Assembly (NCBI GenBank): GCA_027618855.1
Contig: JAQCID010000001.1
Location: forward strand, 1 to 23,344
Length of the DNA: 23,344 nucleotides
Direction: 5' to 3'
Source: Bacteroidota bacterium
GTDB lineage: Bacteria; Bacteroidota; Bacteroidia; Flavobacteriales_D; Sanyastnellaceae
Of this stretch, positions 1-8,322 are shown one piece after another. Under the pieces are notes generated by a model. It was not told the DNA's origin, made no database searches, and worked only from the letters and a program-made list of their open reading frames with translations. Position 1 is the first letter of the stretch. The number at the start of each line of letters is the position of its first letter. A program made the position numbers and the translations under genes.

Positions 1-1833
1 GCCAAGTATCTGAGCGGTCGATGCGGTAGGCATAGGTGCGAGTAACAAAGAATTACGCATTCCGTGCTTTTGAATCTCTTCTTTAAGAACATCCCACTCC
101 CAGCGATCTGAAGGTGTAACATCCCACAAATCAAATTGAAGTTTCCCTTCAGATGCAGGTGATCCTTTGAACGTCTCGTATGCGCCATCTGCTTTTGCCA
201 GATCTTTCGAAGCTGTACATGCTGCATAATAAAGTGTTTCGAAAATCTCTTTATTTAGCGTCTTTGCTTCGTCCGAATCAAACGCATGACGCATTAAAAT
301 AAACACATCGGCGAGTCCCTGGATACCGATACCGATCGGACGGTGGCGCATATTAGAATTGCGTGCTTCAACGACAGGGTAGTAATTTCTGTCGATAATG
401 CAATTTAAATTCTTTGTAACCTGGTAAGTGACTTCAAATAGTTTTTCGTGATCGAATTTACCACCAGAGGTTACAAACTTAGGAAGCGCAACAGATGCGA
501 GATTGCAAACCGCAACTTCGTCTGGCGCAGTGTACTCAATAATTTCTGTACAGAGATTTGATGAGCGAATCGTTCCAAGATTCTTCTGGTTTGATTTGGC
601 ATTTGCCGCATCCTTGAAAAGCATATATGGCGTTCCCGTCTCTACCTGGCTGTCAAGAATTTTAAACCAAAGCTCTTGTGCTTTAATCGTTTTACGACCT
701 CTGCCTTCTTTTTCATATTTGGTGTAAAGTGCTTCAAACTCTGCACTGTGCGTTTCAGGAAGGCCAGGGCATTCGTTGGGACACATTAACGTCCAATCCC
801 CATTTTCCTCCACTCTTTTCATAAAGAGATCTGGGATCCACAAAGCATAGAAAAGATCACGCGCACGTTGCTCTTCTTTTCCATGGTTTTTACGCATTTC
901 GAGAAAGTCAAAAACATCGGCATGCCAAGGTTCCAGATACATCGCAAAGGATCCTTTGCGTCGGCCACCTCCTTGGTCCACGTAACGTGCTGTATCGTTG
1001 AACACTCTCAGCATGGGAACAATGCCATTTGAGGTTCCGTTCGTGCCTTTGATATAAGACCCTTTTGCACGGATGTTATGCATCGCAAGACCGATGCCTC
1101 CAGCGCTTTGAGAAATTTTCGCGCACTGCTTTAATGTGTCGTAGATCCCTGAAATACTATCCTCTTTCATTGTCAGAAGAAAGCAACTAGACATTTGTGG
1201 CTTAGGTGTACCTGCATTAAAAAGGGTAGGAGTCGCATGCGTGAACCAACCTTCACTGAGCATGTTATAGGTCTTCACCACAGAATCTAAATCGTCCTTG
1301 TGAATTCCCACACTTACTCTCATAAGCATGTGTTGTGGACGTTCAGAGATTCCACCGTTCATCTTTAACAAATATGAACGCTCTAACGTTTTAAATCCAA
1401 AGTAATCGTAGCTGAAATCTCGGTCGTAAATGATTTGCGAATCTAGAAATTCAGCGTTCTCTTGAATGATTTCGTGAACATCCTCAGCGATCAAACTGGC
1501 GGGGTCGCTTGTGACGGGGTCTACATAGTTGTAAAGGTCATTCATGGTCTCTGCGAATGACTTCTTTGTAGCCTTGTGCAGATTGCTCACAGCAATGCGA
1601 CTCGCAAGAGAAGCGTAGTCGGGATGAGTGACAGCATTTGTGGCCGCAACTTCTGCTGCGAGATTGTCTAATTCAGTGGTTGACACTCCGTCATAAACGC
1701 CTTCGATTACCCTCATAGCGACACGCTGTGGGTCTACGGATTCGTGGAGACTGTAACAAAGTTTTTTTATTCGAGCTGTAATCTTGTCGAATTGAACAAA
1801 TTCACGTCTTCCGTCGCGTTTAATTACGTACAT
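1..1833 (-). CDS. nrdA: Ribonucleoside-diphosphate reductase, class Ia, alpha (large) subunit; 3' end cut by window edge
   Basis: The catalytic subunit reduces ribonucleoside diphosphates to deoxyribonucleotides in the cytoplasm, together with NrdB. Translating the minus strand from the ATG at 1833 gives 611 open codons running off the left edge. Residues 1-25 form an ATP-cone ([15 protein letters not shown]), the allosteric activity site. The expected active-site residues are present: Cys217 (MSSCFLL), the Asn426/Cys428/Glu430 set (NLCTE) and Cys443 (VCNLAS), which forms the redox pair with Cys217. The sequence ends just before the usual NECIEPF-like stretch, so the C-terminal radical-transfer tyrosines and the CxxC tail lie outside. 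It sits 46 bases downstream of nrdB on the same strand and is probably cotranscribed. The family assignment is secure; completeness cannot be judged. Confidence 0.97.
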   Translation of the reverse strand, partial: MYVIKRDGRREFVQFDKITARIKKLCYSLHESVDPQRVAMRVIEGVYDGVSTTELDNLAAEVAATNAVTHPDYASLASRIAVSNLHKATKKSFAETMNDLYNYVDPVTSDPASLIAEDVHEIIQENAEFLDSQIIYDRDFSYDYFGFKTLERSYLLKMNGGISERPQHMLMRVSVGIHKDDLDSVVKTYNMLSEGWFTHATPTLFNAGTPKPQMSSCFLLTMKEDSISGIYDTLKQCAKISQSAGGIGLAMHNIRAKGSYIKGTNGTSNGIVPMLRVFNDTARYVDQGGGRRKGSFAMYLEPWHADVFDFLEMRKNHGKEEQRARDLFYALWIPDLFMKRVEENGDWTLMCPNECPGLPETHSAEFEALYTKYEKEGRGRKTIKAQELWFKILDSQVETGTPYMLFKDAANAKSNQKNLGTIRSSNLCTEIIEYTAPDEVAVCNLASVALPKFVTSGGKFDHEKLFEVTYQVTKNLNCIIDRNYYPVVEARNSNMRHRPIGIGIQGLADVFILMRHAFDSDEAKTLNKEIFETLYYAACTASKDLAKADGAYETFKGSPASEGKLQFDLWDVTPSDRWEWDVLKEEIQKHGMRNSLLLAPMPTASTAQILG

Positions 1834-1879
1834 GAAAAATATCTTGAGGTTGGTTCAGGTAATTCAATGGGAATTTCAC

Positions 1880-2959
1880 TTAAAAGTCGGCATCCATACT
1901 GAAGCTTTTTGAGTCTTCAGAACCGTGATTCATAACGCCAGCTTTTTGGTATTCACCCACTCTTTTCTCAAAGAAATTGGTTTTCCCTTGAAGTGAAATC
2001 ATATCCATGAAATCAAATGGGTTGGTTGCATTGTAGATTTTTTCGTTTCCGAGTTCTACAAGCAATCTGTCAGCCACAAACTCGATGTATTGCTGCATGA
2101 GATCAGCATTCATTCCAATGAGGCGGACAGGAAGCGCTTCAGTCACAAATTCCTTCTCCATGTCTACAGCATCTGTAATGATTTTCTGTACAGTTGCCTT
2201 CGGAAGCTTGTTCACGAGATGGCGATTATATAGGAGACAGGCAAAGTCGCAATGCATTCCTTCGTCACGAGAGATGAGCTCATTTGAGAAAGTAAGTCCA
2301 GGCATTAGGCCACGTTTTTTAAGCCAAAAAATGGAGCAAAAACTTCCGCTAAAGAAAATACCTTCTACAGCGGCAAAGGCTACGAGACGTTCAGCAAAAC
2401 TTCCTTTGTCAATCCATCTTAAAGCCCATTCGGCTTTTGTTTTCACAAATGGCTGCGTTTCAATCGCATTAAAGAGCCTGTCTTTTTCGGCACGATCTTG
2501 AATGTATGTGTCAATCAAGAGGGAGTATGTCTCGGAGTGTATGTTTTCCATCATTATTTGGAAACCATAGAAAAATTTTGCCTCGGTATACTGAACTTCC
2601 CCTACAAAGTTCTCCGCTAAATTTTCATTTACAATGCCATCAGAGGCAGCGAAGAAAGCGAGAACGTTTTTAATAAAGAAACGCTCGTCGTCATTCAATT
2701 TGTCATTCCAATCTACAAGATCCGATGACAAATCAATCTCCTCTGCAGTCCATATGCTCGCTTCTTGTTTCTTGTATTCAGCCCAAATGTCATCGTGCTC
2801 AATCGGGAACAAAACAAATCTGTTCGGATTGTCGGTTAAGATGGGTTCATTTACCATTGTGTTTTCGGGCAAGACTTCTTCAATTGCGGCTTGAGTGTCA
2901 ACGACGTTTAATTCCTTCTCGTTTTTGAGTTCGTTAATATTAAAGGTGGGTTGGTCCAT
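1880..2959 (-). CDS. nrdB: Ribonucleoside-diphosphate reductase, class Ia, beta (small) subunit
   Basis: The 359-residue radical-generating partner of NrdA holds the di-iron/tyrosyl cofactor. By alignment from memory with eukaryotic R2, the metal ligands are Asp76 ([11 protein letters not shown]), Glu138 and His141 (MENIHSETY), Glu199 (AVEGIFFSG), and Glu233 and His236 (RDEGMHCDF); the radical tyrosine is Tyr145. The C-terminal SFSMDADF closely resembles the eukaryotic R2 tail that docks on the large subunit. The N-terminal 45 residues are acidic and poorly conserved in appearance. This eukaryote-like R2 type is usual in Bacteroidota. It is the first gene of the nrdB-nrdA unit and reads divergently from secA. 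Nothing appears truncated or shifted. Confidence 0.97.
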   Translation of the reverse strand: MDQPTFNINELKNEKELNVVDTQAAIEEVLPENTMVNEPILTDNPNRFVLFPIEHDDIWAEYKKQEASIWTAEEIDLSSDLVDWNDKLNDDERFFIKNVLAFFAASDGIVNENLAENFVGEVQYTEAKFFYGFQIMMENIHSETYSLLIDTYIQDRAEKDRLFNAIETQPFVKTKAEWALRWIDKGSFAERLVAFAAVEGIFFSGSFCSIFWLKKRGLMPGLTFSNELISRDEGMHCDFACLLYNRHLVNKLPKATVQKIITDAVDMEKEFVTEALPVRLIGMNADLMQQYIEFVADRLLVELGNEKIYNATNPFDFMDMISLQGKTNFFEKRVGEYQKAGVMNHGSEDSKSFSMDADF

Positions 2960-3005
2960 GTCGATTGACTTTAAGGCGCTAATGAATACAGTTTCGGGTG
3001 TCTAT

Positions 3006-3027
3006 AAAACCTCAAAGAGGGGGTTTT
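3006..3027 (-). repeat. Inverted repeat in the nrdB leader (possible mRNA hairpin)
   Basis: AAAACCTC and GGGGTTTT flank a six-base loop (AAAGAG), pairing over eight positions with one G-T pair. If the nrdBA transcript starts near 3031, this hairpin forms in its 5' leader, about 46 bases before the ATG. There is no long T-run after it in the minus direction, so it is not a typical terminator. Function unknown. Confidence 0.4.
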
Positions 3028-3038
3028 CATCGACATCT

Positions 3039-3070
3039 CAAAGAAACGTTCTAGACCCCTATATACGCAA
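3039..3070 (-). promoter_or_regulatory. Candidate nrdBA promoter
   Basis: On the minus strand a TTG (3070-3068) is followed after 21 bases by TTTCTTTG (3046-3039), a 7/8 match to the Bacteroidota -7 element TAnnTTTG. It would give a leader of roughly 70 bases that includes the hairpin at 3006-3027. No better match lies upstream of nrdB. It is weak, because the conserved A of the -7 box is missing. Confidence 0.3.
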
Positions 3071-3100
3071 GGTCATTTAGTTCACATTTGCATGTAGTTT

Positions 3101-3116
3101 TTAACACTCTTGTTAA
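3101..3116. repeat. Perfect 6-4-6 inverted repeat, TTAACA...TGTTAA
   Basis: TTAACA, four bases CTCT, then TGTTAA form a perfect dyad in the middle of the nrdB/secA intergenic region, three bases from a second dyad (3119-3131). The size and symmetry suit a dimeric regulator site, but no regulator is identified. Confidence 0.4.
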
Positions 3117-3118
3117 TA

Positions 3119-3131
3119 ACTTAGGCTAAGT
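3119..3131. repeat. Perfect 6-1-6 palindrome, ACTTAG-G-CTAAGT
   Basis: A perfect 13-base palindrome immediately follows the TTAACA dyad. Two perfect dyads side by side in an otherwise non-coding divergent region are unlikely by chance, and suggest an operator or binding cluster. It lies upstream of both nrdB and secA, so the target gene is unclear. Confidence 0.4.
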
Positions 3132-3271
3132 ATCTGTCAGTCAGCATCCAGCGAGGTGTTTTGGATGTTGGATTTATGTCGGTATTGATGTAATCACCTG
3201 TTTTTTTGGCACGATTCTTTCTGGCAATAAAAGCATGATTCAATCGAGGTCTATGTGGGGCAGTGGTTGCG

Positions 3272-3279
3272 TACTTTTG
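3272..3279 (+). promoter_or_regulatory. secA promoter -7 box, four bases before the start codon
   Basis: TACTTTTG matches the Bacteroidota -7 consensus TAnnTTTG exactly and is followed by CACA and the ATG at 3284. No TTG lies at the usual distance upstream. A start site about 4-7 bases after the box would make the mRNA leaderless or nearly so. The box also argues that translation begins at 3284 rather than at the in-frame GTG at 3263. Confidence 0.55.
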
Positions 3280-3283
3280 CACA

Positions 3284-6200
3284 ATGCTTAAAGGGCTTTT
3301 AAAAATATTTCTTGGAGATAAATCATCGAGTGACCTGAAGGAAATTCAGCCGATCGTCGATGACATACTGATTGCAGAAAAGGAACTTCTGTCTATTTCT
3401 GCGGATGAACTTCGTGCCAAAACATCATTGTTGCGTTCTCGGATTACAGATTTTATCTCGGGATTGCAAAATGAAATTGATACTTTACTTGAACAGGCAG
3501 CATCTATGCCTGAGTCAGACCTCGATGCGAAAGAAGCCGTTTTTGAAAGAGTTGACAAACTCGAAGACGAAATTAATGTGCAACTCGAAGTTGTTCTTGC
3601 AGAAATTCTTCCTGAGGCTTTTGCCATCATCAAAGAAACCGCAAAACGATTTTCTGCTGAAGAAGACATTGAAGTAACGGCTTTGGACTTCGACAAGGAC
3701 ATCGCTGCTTCTCGTGATATGGTATCCATAAAGGGAGACAAGGCCTACTGGTCAAAACATTGGAAAGCTGCCGGTTCAGATGTTTCTTGGGACATGGTTC
3801 ACTACGATGTACAGCTCGTAGGTGGCGTTGCATTACATAGAGGAAGTGTGGCCGAGATGCATACAGGAGAGGGAAAGACGCTGGTGGCGACGTTGCCAGT
3901 GTTCTTGAATGCACTCACAGGAAGAGGTGTGCATCTGGTGACGGTCAATGATTATTTGGCGCGTAGAGACTCGGAGTGGATGGGTCCTATTTATGAATTC
4001 CATGGTTTGACAGTTGACTGTATTGACAGACATCAACCGAACAGTGAGGCGCGTCGAGAAGCTTATAAATGTGACATCACGTTTGGCACAAACAATGAGT
4101 TTGGATTTGATTACTTGAGAGACAACATGGCCCAAAAGCCAGAGATGCTCGTACAACGCCGACATCACTATGCCATTGTTGATGAGGTCGATTCAGTACT
4201 TATTGACGAGGCGAGAACGCCTCTTATTATAAGCGGACCCACTCCCAAAGGTGATGAGCAGGAATTTGAAGCGCTGAAACCGATGGTAGTCAAGTTGCTT
4301 CAGGTTCAGCAAAAAGCAGTTCAGGCTTTCTTGCTCGAGGCGAAGAATCTTTTGAAGGAGAATCTGTCAAAAAGTGAAAAAGAAAGTGCAGGGCTTTCAC
4401 TTTACAGAGCGTTCCGTGGACTTCCTAAGTCGAAGCCGCTGATTAAGTTTCTGAGCAATGAAGGAATGCGTCAGTTGCTCCTTAAAGTTGAGGCCATTTA
4501 TCTGGCAGACAATCAAAAGGAAATGCACAAGGCTGATGCCGAACTTTTCTTTGTGATCGACGAGAAACAGAATCAAATTGAACTTTCTGAAAAAGGAATC
4601 GTCTTTCTAACTCAAGGGATGGATGACGATGCGTTCTTCACAATGCCGGACATTGCAACAGAACTTGTAAACGTCGACAACTCTTCAGCATCTGATGACG
4701 ACAAGCTCGCAAAGAAGCAAGAGGTCATGCAAGATTACGGAGTGAAATCTTCACGGATTCATTCTATGAATCAACTTCTGAAAGCTTACACGTTATTTGA
4801 AATGGATATCGAGTACGTGATCATGGACAACAAGGTGAAGATTGTCGATGAACAGACCGGTCGTATTATGGACGGTCGTCGTTATTCAGATGGACTTCAC
4901 CAAGCCATCGAGGCAAAAGAAAACGTAAAAATTGAAGCTGCGACACAGACTTATGCGACAGTAACACTGCAGAATTTCTTCAGGATGTATCACAAGTTAG
5001 CTGGAATGACAGGTACAGCGGAGACTGAGGCGGGCGAGTTTTGGGATATTTATAAATTGGATGTAAAAGTCATCCCTACAAACAGGCCTATAGCAAGAGA
5101 TGACAAAGAGGATCTTGTTTACAAAACAAAGAGGGAGAAGTACAATGCCGTCATTGATCATGTGTCAATTTTGAGCAAATCTGGTCGTCCGGTTCTTGTC
5201 GGAACCACCACAGTGGAAGTCTCGGAATTGCTTTCTCGAATGCTTGATATGCGCGGACTGGAGCACCAAGTTCTGAATGCAAAACGTCATCAACAGGAGG
5301 CCGAGGTGGTCACACGAGCGGGTCAAGCAGGGACCATTACGATTGCCACGAATATGGCTGGTCGTGGTACAGACATTAAATTGAGTCAACAAGTGAAAGA
5401 AGATGGTGGTCTGGCCATTGTCGGAACAGAACGTCATGACTCACGTCGTGTAGACAGACAACTTAGAGGTCGGTCCGGACGTCAAGGAGATCCAGGTTCG
5501 TCACAGTTCTATGCCTCTTTAGAAGATGATTTAATGCGTCTATTTGGCTCTGATCGAGTTGCGAAGATGATGGATCGGATGGGTCACAAAGACGGAGAAG
5601 TCATCCAACACAAGATGATCTCTAAATCGATTGAACGTGCGCAAACGAAAGTAGAGGAAAACAATTTCGGGATTCGCAAACGTCTCCTTGAGTATGATGA
5701 TGTGATGAATGCGCAACGTGAAGTGATTTACAAGCGAAGAAGAAATGCGCTGAAGGGAGACAGAATCAGGACTGACATTGCAAACATGTTCTTTGAATTG
5801 GTTGAGGTGAATGTTGATTCTACTCATCCGGTGAAAGATTATGACGGTTTCCGCTTTTCAATGATTTCTAATTTCGGAATGGAAGCTCCCGTTTCTGAAA
5901 GCGAATTTGAAGCATCAAACACCGATGATTTGGTTTATTTGTGCTATAAAAAATCGGAAGCGCATTACAGAGATAAAATCGCAGATTTAGCCAGAAGAGC
6001 CCATCCTGTGATTCAAAAAGTACACGACGATGACACAAACGATTTCGAGAATATCCTCGTTCCGTTTACAGATGGTCGCAAGACGATTCAAATAAGTGCA
6101 AACATTCATGAGAGTGTTGCGACGGAGGGTCAGAGTGTCATGAAAACTTTGGAGAAGCAAATCGTCCTTGTAATCATTGATCAGCATTGGAAAGAGCATC

Positions 6201-6634
6201 TCAGATCTATGGATGACCTTCGAACAAATGTGCAGCATGCCCGCCATGAGCAGAAAGACCCACTTTTAATTTACAAGTTTGAGTCATATGAGCTTTTCAA
6301 GCAGATGATCCAAAAGATCAATGCTGAGGTTGCATCCTTTTTGATGAAATGTACGATCCCCACAAACACAGGTGAACAGCCAGTTCGTCAAGCAAAAAGG
6401 CAAGCCGCGACTCCATTAGGTACGACCTCAAAAGCAGGGGTGCAAAACATCGCTCAGCAAAATTTGTCTGGAGGCGCTCCAAGAGGGGGTTCGATTTCTC
6501 CTGGCCAGCCCAGCATGTCTCAGGAACAAGCACGTCCCAAGCCAGTCGCTCCTATTCGAACAGAGAAGAAAGTTCAGCCCAATTCTCCTTGCCCATGTGG
6601 TTCTGGGAAGAAGTACAAGAAGTGTCACGGCTAG
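3284..6634 (+). CDS. secA: Preprotein translocase ATPase subunit SecA (Bacteroidota-type long form)
   Basis: The ATPase motor drives unfolded preproteins through SecYEG at the inner membrane. The 1116-residue protein begins MLKGLLKIFLGDK, a normal SecA start. Walker A is MHTGEGKT (192-199), the DEAD-type box is DEVD (300-303) followed by LIDEARTPLIISGP, and motifs ATNMAGRGTDI and QLRGRSGRQGDPG of the second helicase lobe are present. It ends in a zinc-binding SEC-C motif, CPCGSGKKYKKCHG (Cys1103, Cys1105, Cys1114, His1115), which binds SecB or ribosomes in relatives. Relative to E. coli SecA, where Walker A lies near residue 104, about 90 extra charged, coiled-coil-like residues precede Walker A; a second insertion follows the DEAD box. 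Both are typical of Bacteroidota SecA. The GTG at 3263 would place the promoter inside the gene. Its stop overlaps that of the convergent DUF72 gene. Confidence 0.97.
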   Translation: MLKGLLKIFLGDKSSSDLKEIQPIVDDILIAEKELLSISADELRAKTSLLRSRITDFISGLQNEIDTLLEQAASMPESDLDAKEAVFERVDKLEDEINVQLEVVLAEILPEAFAIIKETAKRFSAEEDIEVTALDFDKDIAASRDMVSIKGDKAYWSKHWKAAGSDVSWDMVHYDVQLVGGVALHRGSVAEMHTGEGKTLVATLPVFLNALTGRGVHLVTVNDYLARRDSEWMGPIYEFHGLTVDCIDRHQPNSEARREAYKCDITFGTNNEFGFDYLRDNMAQKPEMLVQRRHHYAIVDEVDSVLIDEARTPLIISGPTPKGDEQEFEALKPMVVKLLQVQQKAVQAFLLEAKNLLKENLSKSEKESAGLSLYRAFRGLPKSKPLIKFLSNEGMRQLLLKVEAIYLADNQKEMHKADAELFFVIDEKQNQIELSEKGIVFLTQGMDDDAFFTMPDIATELVNVDNSSASDDDKLAKKQEVMQDYGVKSSRIHSMNQLLKAYTLFEMDIEYVIMDNKVKIVDEQTGRIMDGRRYSDGLHQAIEAKENVKIEAATQTYATVTLQNFFRMYHKLAGMTGTAETEAGEFWDIYKLDVKVIPTNRPIARDDKEDLVYKTKREKYNAVIDHVSILSKSGRPVLVGTTTVEVSELLSRMLDMRGLEHQVLNAKRHQQEAEVVTRAGQAGTITIATNMAGRGTDIKLSQQVKEDGGLAIVGTERHDSRRVDRQLRGRSGRQGDPGSSQFYASLEDDLMRLFGSDRVAKMMDRMGHKDGEVIQHKMISKSIERAQTKVEENNFGIRKRLLEYDDVMNAQREVIYKRRRNALKGDRIRTDIANMFFELVEVNVDSTHPVKDYDGFRFSMISNFGMEAPVSESEFEASNTDDLVYLCYKKSEAHYRDKIADLARRAHPVIQKVHDDDTNDFENILVPFTDGRKTIQISANIHESVATEGQSVMKTLEKQIVLVIIDQHWKEHLRSMDDLRTNVQHARHEQKDPLLIYKFESYELFKQMIQKINAEVASFLMKCTIPTNTGEQPVRQAKRQAATPLGTTSKAGVQNIAQQNLSGGAPRGGSISPGQPSMSQEQARPKPVAPIRTEKKVQPNSPCPCGSGKKYKKCHG

Positions 6635-7542
6635 TCAGACGATAAGATCTCTTTTGGCGCCTTGATTTTTAAGCCACACGTTTCCTTCATTAGTTTTGAA
6701 AATAGGCGACATGTTTCGGGAGTTTGCACACTGTCGGTGGTGTGTACCAATAAATCGAATGATTCAAGAGGCGTCCCGTTTTTTGTCAATTGAGAGATTC
6801 TCTTTGTCCAAAGATTTAATCTCTCCTCATCAGATTTGTGCCCATCATACCCTCCAAACCGTACGATTAAGAATTTCGTGGTCAGTCTCATGTGCAACGC
6901 ATCTCGCCTGCCGGCTGTATCGCTAATTACGGCACCTATACCCAGTTCGGACAACAGTTTCCATATCGCCTCAGCACCTTCGCCTCCCTCAAACCAGTCC
7001 GGGTGACGAAATTCAATGGCCATTTTCAAATCCCTCGGCCACGCTTTTAAATATGCACCAAGTTTCTCACTATGCTTGGGTGCGTAATGAGGAGGCAGTT
7101 GTAAAAATGCAGTGCCAAGTTTGTTGCCAAGTGCTGAAATACCCGCAATAAAATCGTCCGTCGGACCCTCACAATTCCCAAACCGTCTGTAATGAGAAAT
7201 TAAAGCGGGAAACTTGGGGCAGAAAACAAAGCCATCCGGCATTTCATCAGCCCATGCTGCCATTTTTTCAGGGGAGTAGATTCTATAGTGCGTCGCATTA
7301 AATTCAAGTGAACCGAATTGTCTTCCATAATGACCGGCCCATGTTCGCATCGGATCTTTCTTGGGATAGACCTTGCCTCTCCAAGGCCTCACGGTCCACA
7401 TTGTACCCCCTGTCCTTACAGCTGTTGAAACCTGATTTGGATTGTTGTTGTTTCCAATCGTCTTCCACTCAATTTGGCATTCGGGCAACGTCCAGTCTAT
7501 GCCTTCAAGTTCCTGATGTGTATCGAGTTTTCCAAACTTCAC
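6631..7542 (-). CDS. DUF72 (YecE-like) family protein
   Basis: This 303-residue cytosolic protein belongs to the DUF72/YecE family, which has a TIM-barrel-like fold and no established biochemical role. Recognisable family stretches are the early AVRTGGTMWTVRPWRGKVYP, QFGSLEFNATHYRI, GFVFCPKFPALISHYRRF, TAFLQLPPHYAP and MAIEFRHPDWF. The first 35-40 residues precede the core and resemble the extension seen in Bacteroidota members. The start codon is GTG at 7542; a TAGATTCG box lies exactly four bases before it, the same geometry as at several other genes here, which supports this uncommon start. Its stop TAG (minus) shares the bases CTAG with the secA stop, so the two genes converge with no room for a terminator. 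Family assignment is good; function unknown. Confidence 0.88.
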   Translation of the reverse strand: MKFGKLDTHQELEGIDWTLPECQIEWKTIGNNNNPNQVSTAVRTGGTMWTVRPWRGKVYPKKDPMRTWAGHYGRQFGSLEFNATHYRIYSPEKMAAWADEMPDGFVFCPKFPALISHYRRFGNCEGPTDDFIAGISALGNKLGTAFLQLPPHYAPKHSEKLGAYLKAWPRDLKMAIEFRHPDWFEGGEGAEAIWKLLSELGIGAVISDTAGRRDALHMRLTTKFLIVRFGGYDGHKSDEERLNLWTKRISQLTKNGTPLESFDLLVHTTDSVQTPETCRLFSKLMKETCGLKIKAPKEILSSD

Positions 7543-7546
7543 GCTA

Positions 7547-7554
7547 CGAATCTA
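7547..7554 (-). promoter_or_regulatory. Promoter-like -7 box before the DUF72 gene
   Basis: On the minus strand TAGATTCG (a T-to-C variant of TAnnTTTG) is followed by TAGC and the GTG start. The variant TACTTTCG occurs at the same distance before the GH3 gene. No upstream TTG is seen. The support comes from repeated geometry rather than from the box alone. Confidence 0.4.
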
Positions 7555-7613
7555 ACCCCTACACTTGTGAATTACACGATTAAACCCACGATATTCATTC
7601 GATCATTGTAGGG

Positions 7614-8294
7614 ATGATTTTTACCAGAAAATTTTTAAGTCAAGCGCTACTCGAGGGGATTGCACCCCTTACTTGTCTCACGTGCGCCGAACCTGTTCCG
7701 TTTGAAGCTCATGTTGCTGGAGTGTGCAGTTTTTGTGTCATGAACTGGGGAATTTTCGAATCAGACAAGACTTCGATCACGTTGTTTCGAGAACGGTTTT
7801 ATGCGGAGTGGATCGCAGGGGGTTTCCGACTTCGGGATTCAGGGACAAGAGCAATCATCCACAGGTGCAAATACGGAGGGGACCCGAAATGCATCAAGGT
7901 CCTTGGCAGGTGGATGGGTCACAGGTGGCCTCCTCCTCCGAGTGGATCCGTCCTGACACCGATTCCCATTCATTGGAAAAGAAGATTACAGCGAGGATAT
8001 AACCAAGCAGAGATTTTCGCAGCTGGCATGGCCGAAGTTTGGGGAGTCGAGGTTGATGGGGGCGCACTCATTCGGGTAAAGCATGGAAAATCTTTAACGG
8101 GATCAAGTAGACAAGGTCGTGGAGAAGCTTTAAAACAGACCTATGGATTCGATCACAAAGTGAAATCAGATCCACGTCTTGTCATCCTTGTAGATGATGT
8201 GTTGACGACTGGCGCAACGCTAAGGGCCTGTAGAGATATTTTGGAAAAACAAGGTCGAAAAGTAGTGGGTGCAGTCGTTCTTGCGATGGCTTGA
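7614..8294 (+). CDS. comF: ComF-family phosphoribosyltransferase-like protein
   Basis: A 226-residue cytosolic protein of the ComF/GntX family, which is tied to DNA uptake and processing in competent bacteria although its reaction is unclear. The N-terminus has two CxxC pairs (Cys21/Cys24 and Cys38/Cys41) that form the expected zinc-ribbon. The phosphoribosyltransferase-like core carries LTPIPIHWKRRLQRGYNQAE (114-133), a ComF hallmark, and the PRPP-binding loop VILVDDVLTTGAT (190-202). Length and order match the family. It reads divergently from the DUF72 gene and is followed 28 bases later by the GAF reductase gene, whose own promoter lies across the end of comF. A weak TTCATTCG box (7594-7601) is the only promoter-like sequence upstream. 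No other competence genes are visible, so a role in DNA uptake is not assured. Confidence 0.9.
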   Translation: MIFTRKFLSQALLEGIAPLTCLTCAEPVPFEAHVAGVCSFCVMNWGIFESDKTSITLFRERFYAEWIAGGFRLRDSGTRAIIHRCKYGGDPKCIKVLGRWMGHRWPPPPSGSVLTPIPIHWKRRLQRGYNQAEIFAAGMAEVWGVEVDGGALIRVKHGKSLTGSSRQGRGEALKQTYGFDHKVKSDPRLVILVDDVLTTGATLRACRDILEKQGRKVVGAVVLAMA

Positions 8295-8310
8295 TGAGTG
8301 AGTATATTTG
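8281..8310 (+). promoter_or_regulatory. Internal promoter for the msrC-lipoprotein pair, overlapping the comF 3' end
   Basis: TTG (8281-8283), 19 bases, then TATATTTG (8303-8310): an exact match to the Bacteroidota -33/-7 promoter with the preferred spacing. The TTG is inside the last comF codons and the -7 box lies just after its stop. The downstream ATG is at 8323, implying a leader of only a few bases. Confidence 0.65.
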
Positions 8311-8322
8311 CCACAGACACAG

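Larger units (their letters stand above)
2960..3283. other. Divergent intergenic region between nrdB and secA
   Basis: These 324 bases hold no credible gene; the short frames crossing them are extensions of antisense frames. They carry a secA promoter box abutting the start codon, a weaker candidate nrdBA promoter, and four short inverted repeats: 3006-3027 (8-base arms with one G-T pair), 3101-3116 (6-4-6), 3119-3131 (6-1-6) and 3145-3167 (6-11-6). The cluster of palindromes suggests regulator binding sites for the nrd operon or secA, but no known operator is recognised. Confidence 0.6.

Noticed and set aside
2085..2501. Antisense frame of 138 codons inside nrdB
   Set aside because: It is a shadow of the well-conserved nrdB gene, with no family resemblance or promoter. 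The same holds for the other long frames inside secA, gcvP, the T9SS genes and the lipoprotein gene.
3054..3072. NrdR-box-like TATATA stretch upstream of nrdB
   Set aside because: Around the TATATAG core too few positions agree with the ACACTATATATAGTGT-type consensus, and no paired second box lies at the expected distance.
3111..3119. TGTTAATAA as a DnaA box
   Set aside because: It differs from TGTGGATAA at two positions, stands alone, and is already part of the TTAACA/TGTTAA dyad.
3263..3283. GTG at 3263 as the secA start (seven extra residues)
   Set aside because: The extra residues do not look like SecA, the protein begins normally at MLKGLLK (ATG 3284), and the exact promoter box 3272-3279 would fall inside the gene.
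8308..8322. TTG at 8308 as the start of the methionine-sulfoxide reductase
   Set aside because: It is the last part of the -7 box; ATG 8323 gives the normal protein length and a sensible N-terminus.
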